Shown here: positions 26,682 to 35,299 of the stretch, piece after piece
Layout: each line of letters begins with the position of its first letter
Numbering within the stretch: position 1 is the first letter of the stretch
DNA from: Allobosea sp. BK604
GTDB lineage: Bacteria > Pseudomonadota > Alphaproteobacteria > Rhizobiales > Beijerinckiaceae
Reading direction: 5' to 3'
Assembly: GCF_004341515.1 (NCBI RefSeq)
Contig: NZ_SLZF01000003.1
Span: 726,768-790,767 of the forward strand
Length of the DNA: 64,000 bases
The notes under the pieces: generated by a model
Database searches by the model: none
Told to the model about the DNA's origin: nothing
The model's input: only the letters and a program-made list of their open reading frames with translations
Made by a program: the position numbers and the translations under genes

Positions 26682-27603
26682 GGCTGATCCTGTCTGAGCG
26701 GACGGGATGGAGAGTGAAGAGGTCGGCGGCCTCGTCGATCAGCGCGGCAAGCTCGGCCACGTCGTCGGCATCGAAGACCGGGCCTGCTGCGCGCGCGACG
26801 GTCGAGTCGAGCAGGCCCCGCGCCGCGAGCACCGCCTTGGTCAGCCTGACCCGGAAGATCGCCTGGAACAGCAGCAGCGGCAGGCTGCGCGAATAGAGCC
26901 GGCGCGCCTCGATCGGATCGCCGCCGCGGAAGGCGCGGACCAGCGCGACATGGAGATCGGTCATTTCCGTCGCCGGCATGGTACCGGCCGCACCGCGCGC
27001 CAGCTCGTCCATGACGTAGCGCGCCCCGGCGCCGCCGAAGACGCCGTCGAGCTGCCCGCCGACCGCGTCGAGAATGGCGCTGACATGCTGGCCGCAGGGC
27101 AAGGTCTCCTCCTTGACGAAGCGGATCTGCGGCACGGCGCGGACGATCTCCGCCACGGCCTCGGGTTTCAACCCCGCCCCCATCGGCTGCGGCGCGTTCT
27201 GGAGCATGATCGGCAGCGCCGTCGCCGCCGCCACGGCCTGGTAGAAGGCGACATGCTTCGCGACATCCGCGCCGTTGCCGGCAGGCGCCATGATCATCGC
27301 CGCCTTCGCCCCGACCGCACGACCTTCCTCGGCACGGGCAGCGGCGCGGGCCGGATCGGCATCGCTGGCGCCGACGATGAAGGGCAGTCGCCCGCCAAGA
27401 GCGGCGCCAAGAGCCTGTACCATCGTGAGCCGCTCCTCCGGCGAGAGCGTCTCGACCTCGCTCGCCATGCCCGGATAGACGACGCCATCGGCGCCGGCCT
27501 CGACCGCGAAACCGACCAGCCCGGCGAGCGTCTCGGGATCGACCGCGCCCTCCTTGCTGAATGGCGTGGGCAGCACCGGGAAGACGCCGGAGAGCTTGGT
27601 CAT
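26668..27603 (-). CDS. DapA-superfamily aldolase/dehydratase (second of two)
   Basis: 311 residues. The Schiff-base Lys is Lys164 in IRFVKEETLP. The position of the usual catalytic Tyr holds Gln135 (IMLQNAP). It opens with KLSGVFPVLPTPFSKEGAVD. It is only distantly similar to the other DapA-type protein in the operon, so the two probably act on different intermediates or one is an isozyme. The ATG at 27603 has a strong AAGGAGA site, which rules out the 11-codon upstream extension. Confidence 0.82.
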   Translation of the reverse strand: MTKLSGVFPVLPTPFSKEGAVDPETLAGLVGFAVEAGADGVVYPGMASEVETLSPEERLTMVQALGAALGGRLPFIVGASDADPARAAARAEEGRAVGAKAAMIMAPAGNGADVAKHVAFYQAVAAATALPIMLQNAPQPMGAGLKPEAVAEIVRAVPQIRFVKEETLPCGQHVSAILDAVGGQLDGVFGGAGARYVMDELARGAAGTMPATEMTDLHVALVRAFRGGDPIEARRLYSRSLPLLLFQAIFRVRLTKAVLAARGLLDSTVARAAGPVFDADDVAELAALIDEAADLFTLHPVRSDRISHAAA

Positions 27604-27637
27604 GTCAGGTCTCCTTGAAGAGGCCAGGCCGGTCATC

Positions 27638-29344
27638 TCAGCCTGCGAACGGGGTTTCGGGCAGGCCGCGCGCCCCGGTCTGCAGCGCGAAGACGCTGCC
27701 GGAGAGCGGCGCCTCGGCGAGCTGATGCGCGGAGAGGCGGATGCGGGCGCTGGTGACGTAGAGCGTCGCGAGATCGGGCCCGCCGAAGGCGCAGCTCGTC
27801 GGCCGCGGCACGGGCAAATTGATCACCCGGTCGACCTTTCCGTCGGGATCGTAGCGGGTGATGCACCAGCCATCCCAATGCGCCGACCAGACGAAGCCTT
27901 CCGTGTCGACGACGAGCCCGTCGGGAATGCCGACGCCCTCGGCCAGCTCGACGAAGATGCGCCGGTTGGCGATCTCGCCGCGCTCGATGTCGAAATCATA
28001 GAGATAGATCCGCCTGGAGCCGGAATCGGTGAAGTAGAAGCGCCGGTCGTCCGGGCTCCAGCCGAGGCCGTTCGAGACGTCGAAGCCCTGGTCCATCAGC
28101 GCGCAGCGCCCGTCCGGATCGAGCCGGTAGAGGCCGCCATGGCCGCGCGTCGTGTCGATGGCGAGCGTGCCGGCCCAGAAGCGGCCGCGCCGGTCGCATT
28201 TGCCGTCATTGAAGCGGTTGCCCGGCTTGCCGGCCTCGGGCGCGGCGATCGAAGTGACCTTGCCGCTGTCGAGGTCGACCGCCTTCAGGCCCGTCTGCAT
28301 CGCGGCAAGGAAGCCGCCGCGCCGGCGCGGCACCACGGCGCTGACCAGCTCCGGCATCGGATGGACCTGGAAGGAACCGTCGGCCGGATCGGACATCACG
28401 ATCGCGGGCGCCAGGATGTCGACGAAGGCGAGCTTGCGTTCGGCCGGCAGCCAGGTCGGCCCCTCGCCGAGGAAGGAGGTGGTCGGCACCACAGAGACGA
28501 CATCCTCCCGGTCCGGCCCGAGCGGGCGAGGGTTGATGCTGATCGACATCGCGACCTGGCCGGCATTGCCGGAGATGCGGCGCGCCGCCTCCATCACGTC
28601 GCGGCCGAGCGCATGCAGCCGGTCGAGCCCGAGCCGGTAGGACGGGCCGATTACGGCAATGGCGCCGATCGCATGGGCGCGATGGTCGAGGATCGCGGCA
28701 GCGACCGAGCTGACGCCGGCCTGCTGCTCCTCGAGCGAGACCGAATAGCCACGCGCCTTGGTCAGGTCGAGATGCTGGGCGAGCGCTGCCCGATCGGTGA
28801 TCGTATTCGGCGTGAAGCGCTGCAGTTTCAGCCGGTTGAGGATCTGCTCGCGGATCAGCGGGTCGAGATGGGCGAGGATCGCCTTGCCGGCGCCGCTGGC
28901 ATAGCTCGAGGCGCGAGCGCCGACGCCATTGCCGAGCCGGATGGCCTGCACCGCCTCGCGCTGGTCGACATAGAGGATCTCGTCGCTGTCGAGCACGGCG
29001 AGCCGCACCGTCTCGCCGGCAAGGTCACGCAGACGCTCCAGCTCCGGCTCGGCCGCGCTCCTCAGGTCGAACTGATCCCAGACGCGATGCGCCATCTCGA
29101 ACAGGCGGAAGCCGAGATGGTAGCTCTGGTCGCGCTCGTCGACGCGCAGCAAGCCGGCCTCGGCCAGCGTCGAGAGCATGCGGTGCGCGGTGGCGCGGGT
29201 CAGGCCGGATCGGTCGGCGAGCTCGGTGAAGCGCAGGCCGGGCTTCTCGGCGACGATGTCGAGCAGCGAGAGCCCGCGCCGCAGCGCCTGCGCGCCCGGG
29301 ATCTCGCGGATGCCGTCCTCGCCTCGCTCGTTGACCTCGACCAT
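27638..29344 (-). CDS. IclR-family regulator fused to SMP-30/gluconolactonase
   Basis: About 568 residues in one uninterrupted frame; numbering here is from an alternative GTG at 29374. Residues about 28-90 are an IclR winged helix (LRFTELADRSGLTRATAHRM). About 95-270 form the IclR effector domain (ASSYASGAGKAILAHLDP). About 290-578 form an SMP-30 beta-propeller with its metal ligands in place: Glu in FLGEGPTW, Asn in GNRFNDGKCD and Asp in SNGLGWSPDDRRF. The product should both bind DNA and hydrolyse a sugar lactone, making it a pathway enzyme that may sense its own substrate. It sits mid-operon between the SDR and DapA-type genes. Confidence 0.88.
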   Translation of the reverse strand: MVEVNERGEDGIREIPGAQALRRGLSLLDIVAEKPGLRFTELADRSGLTRATAHRMLSTLAEAGLLRVDERDQSYHLGFRLFEMAHRVWDQFDLRSAAEPELERLRDLAGETVRLAVLDSDEILYVDQREAVQAIRLGNGVGARASSYASGAGKAILAHLDPLIREQILNRLKLQRFTPNTITDRAALAQHLDLTKARGYSVSLEEQQAGVSSVAAAILDHRAHAIGAIAVIGPSYRLGLDRLHALGRDVMEAARRISGNAGQVAMSISINPRPLGPDREDVVSVVPTTSFLGEGPTWLPAERKLAFVDILAPAIVMSDPADGSFQVHPMPELVSAVVPRRRGGFLAAMQTGLKAVDLDSGKVTSIAAPEAGKPGNRFNDGKCDRRGRFWAGTLAIDTTRGHGGLYRLDPDGRCALMDQGFDVSNGLGWSPDDRRFYFTDSGSRRIYLYDFDIERGEIANRRIFVELAEGVGIPDGLVVDTEGFVWSAHWDGWCITRYDPDGKVDRVINLPVPRPTSCAFGGPDLATLYVTSARIRLSAHQLAEAPLSGSVFALQTGARGLPETPFAG

Positions 29345-29411
29345 GTCCAGCCGCCTCACGCGTGCCTCGCTCACCTAGCCATCTATCCAGGATGTGGATC
29401 GGCGTTCCAAC

Positions 29412-30377
29412 CTATTTGCCGCCCACCGCGACCGCGTCCGCGACCATGCGCTCGAAGGTCCATTGTGGCCGGATGCCGAGAATCTCGATCGCACGGGCCC
29501 GCGAGGTCTGGTAGTTCACCGCCGGGATCGGCAAGGTGACCTCGACCGCGGGCAGCTTGGTATGCCGCTGCAGGATCGCGATCGCATCGTCGATCCGGAT
29601 CGCTTCCTCCGTTCCCAGATTCATCACCTGGCCGATGGCGCGCGGGCTATCCAGCGCCGCGATCACGCCGGCGGCGATGTCGCGTGTATCGGTGATCGGC
29701 ATGCGGAAGAACGCGCCGTCCTGGCCGCGGCTGATCAGGTGCTTCTCGGTGCCGTCGTCGAAGGGCCTGAGCGCCTCGACAACGGCCGTGTTGCCGAAGG
29801 ATTCCTGCTGGCGGATGCGCGGGCGCAGGTAGAAGCGCGGGCCTGAGAAGAAGCTCGCGGGGTCGAGCAGCTCGCTCGCATCCTGCGTATGGCTGAAGCG
29901 CAGGATCACCGTCGCCATTCCATAGGCGCGGGCGAAGAACTGCACCATCTCCTCGCCCAGCAGCTTGGTCAGCCCATAGGGCGAGGTCGGCCTGGTCGGA
30001 TGGCTCTCGTCGAGCGGCATATAGGCCGGCCTGGTCTCGGGATAGACCTCGCCGCTCGAGGCGAAGACGAACTTGCGGGCGCCCCTCTCCCTGGCGGCAA
30101 GCAGCAGGAGATGCGTGCCGGTGACATTGGCCGCGAACATCTTCGGCGTATCGGCCGCGACCCAGGACATCAGCGCGCCCAGATGCAGGACGGAATCGAC
30201 GCCGTCCATCGCGCGCCCGACCGCGTCTGCGTCGTCGAAGGCGCCGACGACATTGGTCACGCCGGCCTGCGCATTCTCGCGCAGATCGAGATTGACGACC
30301 TGATCGCCGCGCGCGAGCAACGAGGCGATGACGCGGCTGCCGACGCGGCCGGCGCCGCCGGTGACGAGAACCTTCAC
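29412..30377 (-). CDS. NAD(P)-dependent SDR epimerase/dehydrogenase
   Basis: 321 residues of the extended short-chain dehydrogenase family. The Rossmann motif MKVLVTGGAGRVGSRV is at the N-terminus. The catalytic Tyr-x-x-x-Lys is in PYGLTKLLGEE and the Ser is in FASSGEVYPE. Its place in an operon with a lactonase, an enolase-superfamily protein and DapA-type enzymes suggests oxidation of a sugar or uronate to its lactone rather than nucleotide-sugar epimerisation. The gene is 36 bases downstream of the permease stop. Confidence 0.83.
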   Translation of the reverse strand: MKVLVTGGAGRVGSRVIASLLARGDQVVNLDLRENAQAGVTNVVGAFDDADAVGRAMDGVDSVLHLGALMSWVAADTPKMFAANVTGTHLLLLAARERGARKFVFASSGEVYPETRPAYMPLDESHPTRPTSPYGLTKLLGEEMVQFFARAYGMATVILRFSHTQDASELLDPASFFSGPRFYLRPRIRQQESFGNTAVVEALRPFDDGTEKHLISRGQDGAFFRMPITDTRDIAAGVIAALDSPRAIGQVMNLGTEEAIRIDDAIAILQRHTKLPAVEVTLPIPAVNYQTSRARAIEILGIRPQWTFERMVADAVAVGGK

Positions 30378-30413
30378 GATCGGACTCCCAAGGCCAGCAT
30401 TGACGAGCGCTCG

Positions 30414-31250
30414 CTACTTCACCGCGCCGGCGGCCATGCCGCTGACGAGATAGGGTTCGAGCAGGACGAAGAGGATGAAGATCGGCACCATCGACAGGGT
30501 CCCGGCGGCCATCAGCCCGGGCCAATCGACGCCATGCTCGCCGACGAAGGAGGCGAGCCCGGTGGTCAGCGTCCACAGATCCGGCGAATTGATCAGCGTG
30601 CGGGCGAAGACGAAATCGGCCCAGGCGACGATGAAGAGATAGATCGCCGCCGCGGTCAGGCCAGGCCGCGCGATCGGCAGCACGACATGCCAGAGCGCCT
30701 GCAGCCGCGTGCAGCCATCGATCGTCGCGGCCGCGTCGATCTCTCGCGGGATCGCGTCGAAATAGCTCTTCATCATCCAGGTCGCGAAGGGCACGCCGAC
30801 CGAAGTATTGGCCAGGATCAGGGCGAAGCGGCTGTCGATCATCCCGGCCCGGCTCGCCATGATGAAGAACGGGATGACGATCAGGCTGCCCGGAAGCATC
30901 TTGCTGACCAGGAGCGCTAGGCCCGAGTATTCCTGCATCCGCGAGCGGTAGCGCGACAGGCTGTAGCCGGCGAGCGTGGCGATCACCAGGCTGAGCAGGG
31001 TCGAGCCGACGGCGACGATCATCGTATTGCCCATCCAGACCAGGAAGGGCCGGCGCAGCAGGGCGCGGCCGAAAGCGTCGAACGACATCTCGGCCAGAGG
31101 CGGCAGCAAGGGCGGCACCCGCGACAGCACGATCGTCGTCGGCAAATGCGCGGTCACCACCATCCAGTAGATCGGGAACAGGATGAGGGCGACCACCACG
31201 ATCGTGGCCAGAAGCACGCGCAGCTCGCGCCCGGTGATCAGCGCGGACAT
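30414..31250 (-). CDS. CUT1-family sugar ABC transporter permease (MalG-like)
   Basis: 278 residues with six hydrophobic segments. The EAA loop reads IPREIDAAATIDGCTRLQA followed by VVLPIARPGLTAAAIYLF, typical of MalG-type permeases. The C-terminus ends VSGMAAGAVK, as in this family. It pairs with the permease encoded directly upstream (1-base overlap of stop and start). No ATPase is encoded with it. Confidence 0.9.
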   Translation of the reverse strand: MSALITGRELRVLLATIVVVALILFPIYWMVVTAHLPTTIVLSRVPPLLPPLAEMSFDAFGRALLRRPFLVWMGNTMIVAVGSTLLSLVIATLAGYSLSRYRSRMQEYSGLALLVSKMLPGSLIVIPFFIMASRAGMIDSRFALILANTSVGVPFATWMMKSYFDAIPREIDAAATIDGCTRLQALWHVVLPIARPGLTAAAIYLFIVAWADFVFARTLINSPDLWTLTTGLASFVGEHGVDWPGLMAAGTLSMVPIFILFVLLEPYLVSGMAAGAVK

Positions 31251-32128
31251 CAGAAGAACTCCTTCTGCAGCGGCCGCCTGGCGATCAGCACGAAGAGCAA
31301 GGCGAAGGCGATGGTGAGCACGCCGAGCGTCGAAGCGCGGCCGAGCTCGAAATAGGAGAAGGCCTCGGTATAGGCGCGGATGCCGAGCGTCTCGGTGACG
31401 CGGAACGGTCCGCCGCCGGTGGTGGCGAAGATGATGTCGAATTCGCGCAGCGCCCAGAGCGCGTTGAGGATGATCGCCAGGATCGCAGGGCCGCGAATGC
31501 CGGGCCAGGTGACGTTGACGAAGGCCTGCAGCTTGTTGGCGCCGTCGATATCGGCGGCCTCGTAGAGATCCTCGGGAATGGTCTGCAGGGCACCGAGAAT
31601 GGTCAGCGCGAAGAAGGGGAAGCTCTTCCAGATCGACGGGATCAGCACCGCGTAGAGGGCGGTGTCCTCATTGGTGAACCAGCCGATATCCTCGTTGCTG
31701 ATCCCGGTGATGCGCAGCAGGTAATTGACCACCCCATAGGACGGGTCGAACAGCCAGAGGAAGATGATGCTGACCAGCACGCCGGGCGCCGCCCAGGGCA
31801 GCAGGGCCAGGCAGCGCAGGGCCCGGCGCAGCGGGAAATTCTGGTTGAGCAGCAGCGCCACGCCGAGCCCGATCAGGAAGGCCGGGCCGACCGAGCCGAC
31901 GACATAGTACAACGTCGTCAGCGCGCTCTCCCAGGTCTCGCCGTCGCTGAGCACCGAGACATAATTGCCGATGCCCCAGCTCCGGCCGGCGGTGTCGAGC
32001 ACGTTGAGGCCCTTGCCCTCGACGAAGCTGAACGTGACGATCTGCGCCATCGGCCAGCCGACGAGGCCGATCACGCAGATCAGCGCCGGCGCAAGCAACA
32101 TGAGGGCGAAGCCGCGATCATTGTTCAT
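31250..32128 (-). CDS. CUT1-family sugar ABC transporter permease (MalF/UgpA-like)
   Basis: 292 residues with six hydrophobic segments. The EAA loop reads IPEDLYEAADIDGANKLQA followed by VTWPGIRGPAILAIILNAL. It works with the MalG-like permease in the inner membrane. A strong stem-loop (32177-32201) separates it from the binding-protein gene upstream, so its expression may be set lower than that of the binding protein. Confidence 0.9.
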   Translation of the reverse strand: MNNDRGFALMLLAPALICVIGLVGWPMAQIVTFSFVEGKGLNVLDTAGRSWGIGNYVSVLSDGETWESALTTLYYVVGSVGPAFLIGLGVALLLNQNFPLRRALRCLALLPWAAPGVLVSIIFLWLFDPSYGVVNYLLRITGISNEDIGWFTNEDTALYAVLIPSIWKSFPFFALTILGALQTIPEDLYEAADIDGANKLQAFVNVTWPGIRGPAILAIILNALWALREFDIIFATTGGGPFRVTETLGIRAYTEAFSYFELGRASTLGVLTIAFALLFVLIARRPLQKEFF

Positions 32129-32176
32129 GGCGGGCGGACCGGTATCAGGCTCTGGCGGCAGGGAAGGCGAAGGGAG

Positions 32177-32201
32177 CGCGCCCGGAGCGGAGCCGGGCGC
32201 G
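32177..32201 (-). terminator. Stem-loop between binding-protein and permease genes
   Basis: CGCGCCCGG and CCGGGCGCG form a perfect 9-bp G+C stem with a 7-base loop in the 85-base gap. No T-run follows, so it is probably a partial terminator or mRNA-stabilising hairpin that raises binding protein over permease, as known for malE-malF. Confidence 0.6.
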
Positions 32202-32213
32202 GGAGAACCGCTG

Positions 32214-33446
32214 CTATTTCAGCGGCACGCGCTTGTTCAGCTGGTCCTGAAGATCCTTCAGGACCGTCTCGGTCGGCCGGTCGGAATTGACCAGGCGGAT
32301 GCCGCTCTCTCCGACCATCTTGGCGATCTGGTTGTAGTTCAGCCGCACTGCGTCATTTGACGGGAAGATATTGACCGCGACCTCGGACGCCTTCGCCGAG
32401 AGTGCCAGCAGCGGATCGGCCGCGGCCATCTCCGGCGTGAAGGCGCCCTTGCGCGGGGCCGGCACCTTGACGTCCTTGGTGTATTTCGCCTGCCACTCCG
32501 GCTGCGAGATCATCTGGATGAACTCCCAGACGAGCTGCGTGCGCTGGGGATCGAGCTTGGCCGGGATATGGATCGAATTGCTGGTGCCGCCGGGAACGAC
32601 CGGGAACGGCATCATCGCCGCCTTGAGGTTCGGCCGGATCTCGGCCGGGGCCCCCTTGAGCTGGCTGGCGAAGAAGGAGCCCTCGCGGAACATCGCGATC
32701 TTGCCGTCGAGGAAGAGCTGGCGCATCGCCTCCGACGAGGAGCCCTTCGGCGCCTGCTTCGCCGCGGTGCGGAACTGCTCGATCGCCTTCACCACCTCGG
32801 GTGCGGTGAAATTATAGGCGCCGTCCTTGAACAGCGAGGCGCCTGAGCCCGTCACCCAGCTCGACCAGTCGACGAAAATATTCGGATGCTCGGCCGTGAC
32901 CGCGCCCCAGCCGAAAATGCCCTTGTCCGGCTTGGTCGTCGCCTTGATCGCGGCGAGCAATTCCTCCGGTGTCTTCGGTACGGCGAGACCGGCCTCCTTC
33001 AGCAGCGCCTCATTGTAGAAGAGCAGCATGCCATAGCCCATCAGCATCACGCCCTGGGTCTTGCCGTTCCAGTCGAGCTCGGAAGCCATCGGGCTGTAGG
33101 TCTGCTTGATGTCGGTCTTGGCGAGCAGATCGTCGATCGGCCTCAGCCAGCCCTGCGCGGCGAAGGACGGGAAATTGCGCAGCGGCAGATGCACGATGTC
33201 GGGCGGCGTACCGCCGGAGAAGCGCACCGTGAGCTTGTCGACATATTCGCGGAACGGCACCTGGTATTTCTTGATGGTGACGCCCGGATGGGCCGCTTCG
33301 AAGGCCTTCACGGCCTCGGTCCAGAATTCGGCCGGGCCGGGCTCCTCGGCCTGCCAGGTCGGAAAATCCAGCTCGATCTTCGTCTGCGCCTGAGCGGTGC
33401 TGACGAAGAGGCCGAGCAGCGCGGTCGCCAAAGCCTTCAATCGCAT
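32214..33446 (-). CDS. Sugar ABC transporter substrate-binding protein
   Basis: A 410-residue MalE/UgpB-type (SBP_bac_1) periplasmic protein. The signal peptide is MRLKALATALLGLFVSTAQA and the mature protein begins QTKIELDFPTW. The family block PDIVHLPLRNFPSFAAQGWL lies near residue 85. The ATG at 33446 follows GGGGAGGAA. It is the first gene of an operon that runs through two permeases, the SDR, the IclR-lactonase fusion and three TIM-barrel enzymes. The ligand is probably a sugar, sugar acid or short oligosaccharide. Confidence 0.9.
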   Translation of the reverse strand: MRLKALATALLGLFVSTAQAQTKIELDFPTWQAEEPGPAEFWTEAVKAFEAAHPGVTIKKYQVPFREYVDKLTVRFSGGTPPDIVHLPLRNFPSFAAQGWLRPIDDLLAKTDIKQTYSPMASELDWNGKTQGVMLMGYGMLLFYNEALLKEAGLAVPKTPEELLAAIKATTKPDKGIFGWGAVTAEHPNIFVDWSSWVTGSGASLFKDGAYNFTAPEVVKAIEQFRTAAKQAPKGSSSEAMRQLFLDGKIAMFREGSFFASQLKGAPAEIRPNLKAAMMPFPVVPGGTSNSIHIPAKLDPQRTQLVWEFIQMISQPEWQAKYTKDVKVPAPRKGAFTPEMAAADPLLALSAKASEVAVNIFPSNDAVRLNYNQIAKMVGESGIRLVNSDRPTETVLKDLQDQLNKRVPLK

Positions 33447-33983
33447 CTCGTTCCTCCCCTGTCTTTATTGGCCGGCCGCTTTGCGGCTCGGTGCGGACAG
33501 AGCGCGGAACATCAGATCACGTTCGCGCCATATCCAGCCTGTGAACAAGAGTTTCACAATATGGTTGCCATGTCCATTCTTAATGCGCATAGAAGATATT
33601 GCCATGCGGCGACCGCTATTCGCAGGTCGCCTGGAAGCTGGCCTGGCAATGGCTCTATGCCGGCCTCGCGAAGGCGGCCTTCCAGTGATCTGCAGTGAGA
33701 CCCGCCAGGCCCAGGCGGTGTTGGGCGCCCGGCGAACGAGACCGATCACAACGATGCGCGCGGCATCGCCCAGATGATGCTGGCGCCGGCGCGCGTCGAC
33801 GTCGCGGGCGGGCGCCAGGCACCCATATGGCAACTCAAACTCTTATACTCATTGACTCATCATACCACTTTGGCTACACCAGCGGCAAAGGACACTGGTT
33901 GCGCCGCGATTGTGATCGCGCGCCATGCGGCGCCAAGAGGGCAAAAAAGCCCCGGTCCGTCTGGACAATCACGGGAGGAAATC
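33447..33983. promoter_or_regulatory. 537-base divergent promoter region
   Basis: No gene is supported here. It separates two divergent sugar operons. TGTGAA-N7-TTCACA (33540-33558) lies about 95 bases upstream of the minus-strand operon and could be the IclR-fusion operator or part of its promoter. A TATACT -10-like element with a motif shared with the apiose operon promoter lies at 33842-33866. The stretch between them is G+C-rich, without clear structure, and may be a decayed gene remnant. Confidence 0.4.
33842..33866. promoter_or_regulatory. Candidate GntR operator upstream of the apiose importer
   Basis: This 25-base A+T-rich stretch ends TCATCATACC. It matches 16 of 25 positions with the stretch ending TCATTATACC at 45271-45295, upstream of the RuBisCO-like gene. 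Both sites precede transcripts of the same pathway, so they may bind the GntR regulator encoded at 41766. Part of the similarity could come from -10 promoter elements. Confidence 0.35.
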
Positions 33984-35246
33984 ATGGCTGTAGAGCTGAC
34001 GCGCCGCGCCGCCGCGGGAGCACTCGTCGGTGGATTGCTGTCGAGCCGCTCCTTTGCCCAGCAGGTCCCGAAACAGGAGGTGCTGATCGATTTCTTCGGG
34101 CTCGCCGCGCATAACTGGCAGCCTGTCATCGACAAGTTTCAGCAGGACTACCCGACGGTCAAAATCAAGTTCACCAAATTCTCGACGGACGAGCTGAAGC
34201 AGGCGCTGCGGGTCGGGGCCTCATCCGGCAAGATGCCCGATCTCTGGTGGAACTGGGGCGGCTCGCTGGCCTCGCCCTATAACCAGGCAGGGCTCAGCGT
34301 CGAGATCACGCCGGCGATGATCTCCTCGCTGAAGCTCGACGAGTTCCTGATTCCGGCCGGCATCGAGTTGCACAAGGACCAGGGCAAGCTCTACGGCATC
34401 CCGCACCGGATCGGGCCGTTCAGCTTCTTCTACAAGAAGGAGCTCTTCGAGAAGTTCGGGCTGAAGCCGCCGCAGAGCCTCGCCGAGCTTGAGACGATCG
34501 CCGACACCTTCAAGAAGAACAACATCGTCCCGTTCTCGAACGGCGGCAAGTTCAGCTGGATGACGATGCGCTATTTCGATTTCTTCCTGGAGAGCTTCGC
34601 CGGCCCGGCCGGACATGACGCGCTGCTCGACGGAAAGGCGTCATGGAAGTCGGAGCCGGTGACGAAGGCCTTCCAGAAGCTGAAGGACTGGGCCGACAAG
34701 GGCTATTTCAACGCCGGCTTCCTCAATGTCGACCCCTCCGTCAGCGTGACCATGCTCTACAACAACTCGGCGGCGATGGTGTTCGAATCCATCACCACCG
34801 AAACCAACCGCATGGCGCGGGAAGGGCAGGATCCGAGCAATTTCGGCACGTTCCCGCTGCCGACCGGACAAACCCCGCGGCGTGTCCCCGGCTCACCCTC
34901 CCAGATCCAGATCTCGGCGAAGACGTCGAAGGACAAGCAGGATGCTGGGCTGCTCTTCGCGGTCTATGTCGCCAAGCCGGAGATCGCGCCCTTCACCAAC
35001 GCCAATGTCGGTTTTCCCAGCGCGACCAAGAACGTCTTCCCGACGGGCAATGCCCCATCGTCGCGGCAATGGGCCGAATGGATCCAGGCCGATATCGGCC
35101 TCTACCGTCTCACTGATCAGGGCCTGCCACAGAACGTCGTGGCCGCGTTCTTCGAGGCGCAGGATTCCATGCTGCTGGACATGATCAGCCCGGCCGAGGC
35201 CGGCGCCGATGTCCAGAAGGCGATCGAAAAGAACGCGCGCCGGTGA
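33984..35246 (+). CDS. Sugar ABC transporter substrate-binding protein (apiose module)
   Basis: A 420-residue SBP_bac_1 protein. The N-terminus has a twin-arginine-like leader (LTRRAAAGALVGGLLSSRSF) ending after FAQQ. Mature landmarks are KMPDLWWNWGGSLASPYN and LYGIPHRIGPFSFFYKKELF. The ATG at 33984 has an ideal GGGAGGAAATC site. It heads the plus-strand operon with two permeases and the D-apiose enzymes, so its ligand is probably D-apiose, D-apionate or an apiose-containing compound. Confidence 0.9.
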   Translation: MAVELTRRAAAGALVGGLLSSRSFAQQVPKQEVLIDFFGLAAHNWQPVIDKFQQDYPTVKIKFTKFSTDELKQALRVGASSGKMPDLWWNWGGSLASPYNQAGLSVEITPAMISSLKLDEFLIPAGIELHKDQGKLYGIPHRIGPFSFFYKKELFEKFGLKPPQSLAELETIADTFKKNNIVPFSNGGKFSWMTMRYFDFFLESFAGPAGHDALLDGKASWKSEPVTKAFQKLKDWADKGYFNAGFLNVDPSVSVTMLYNNSAAMVFESITTETNRMAREGQDPSNFGTFPLPTGQTPRRVPGSPSQIQISAKTSKDKQDAGLLFAVYVAKPEIAPFTNANVGFPSATKNVFPTGNAPSSRQWAEWIQADIGLYRLTDQGLPQNVVAAFFEAQDSMLLDMISPAEAGADVQKAIEKNARR

Positions 35247-35299
35247 CGGAAAAAGACGCACGCGCCTGACCGACCAGCCGCGCCCCACCGGAGCAACGC

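Noticed and set aside
27554..29539. Plus-strand open frame opposite the IclR-lactonase fusion
   Set aside because: Shadow of a gene whose domains and metal residues are clear on the minus strand.
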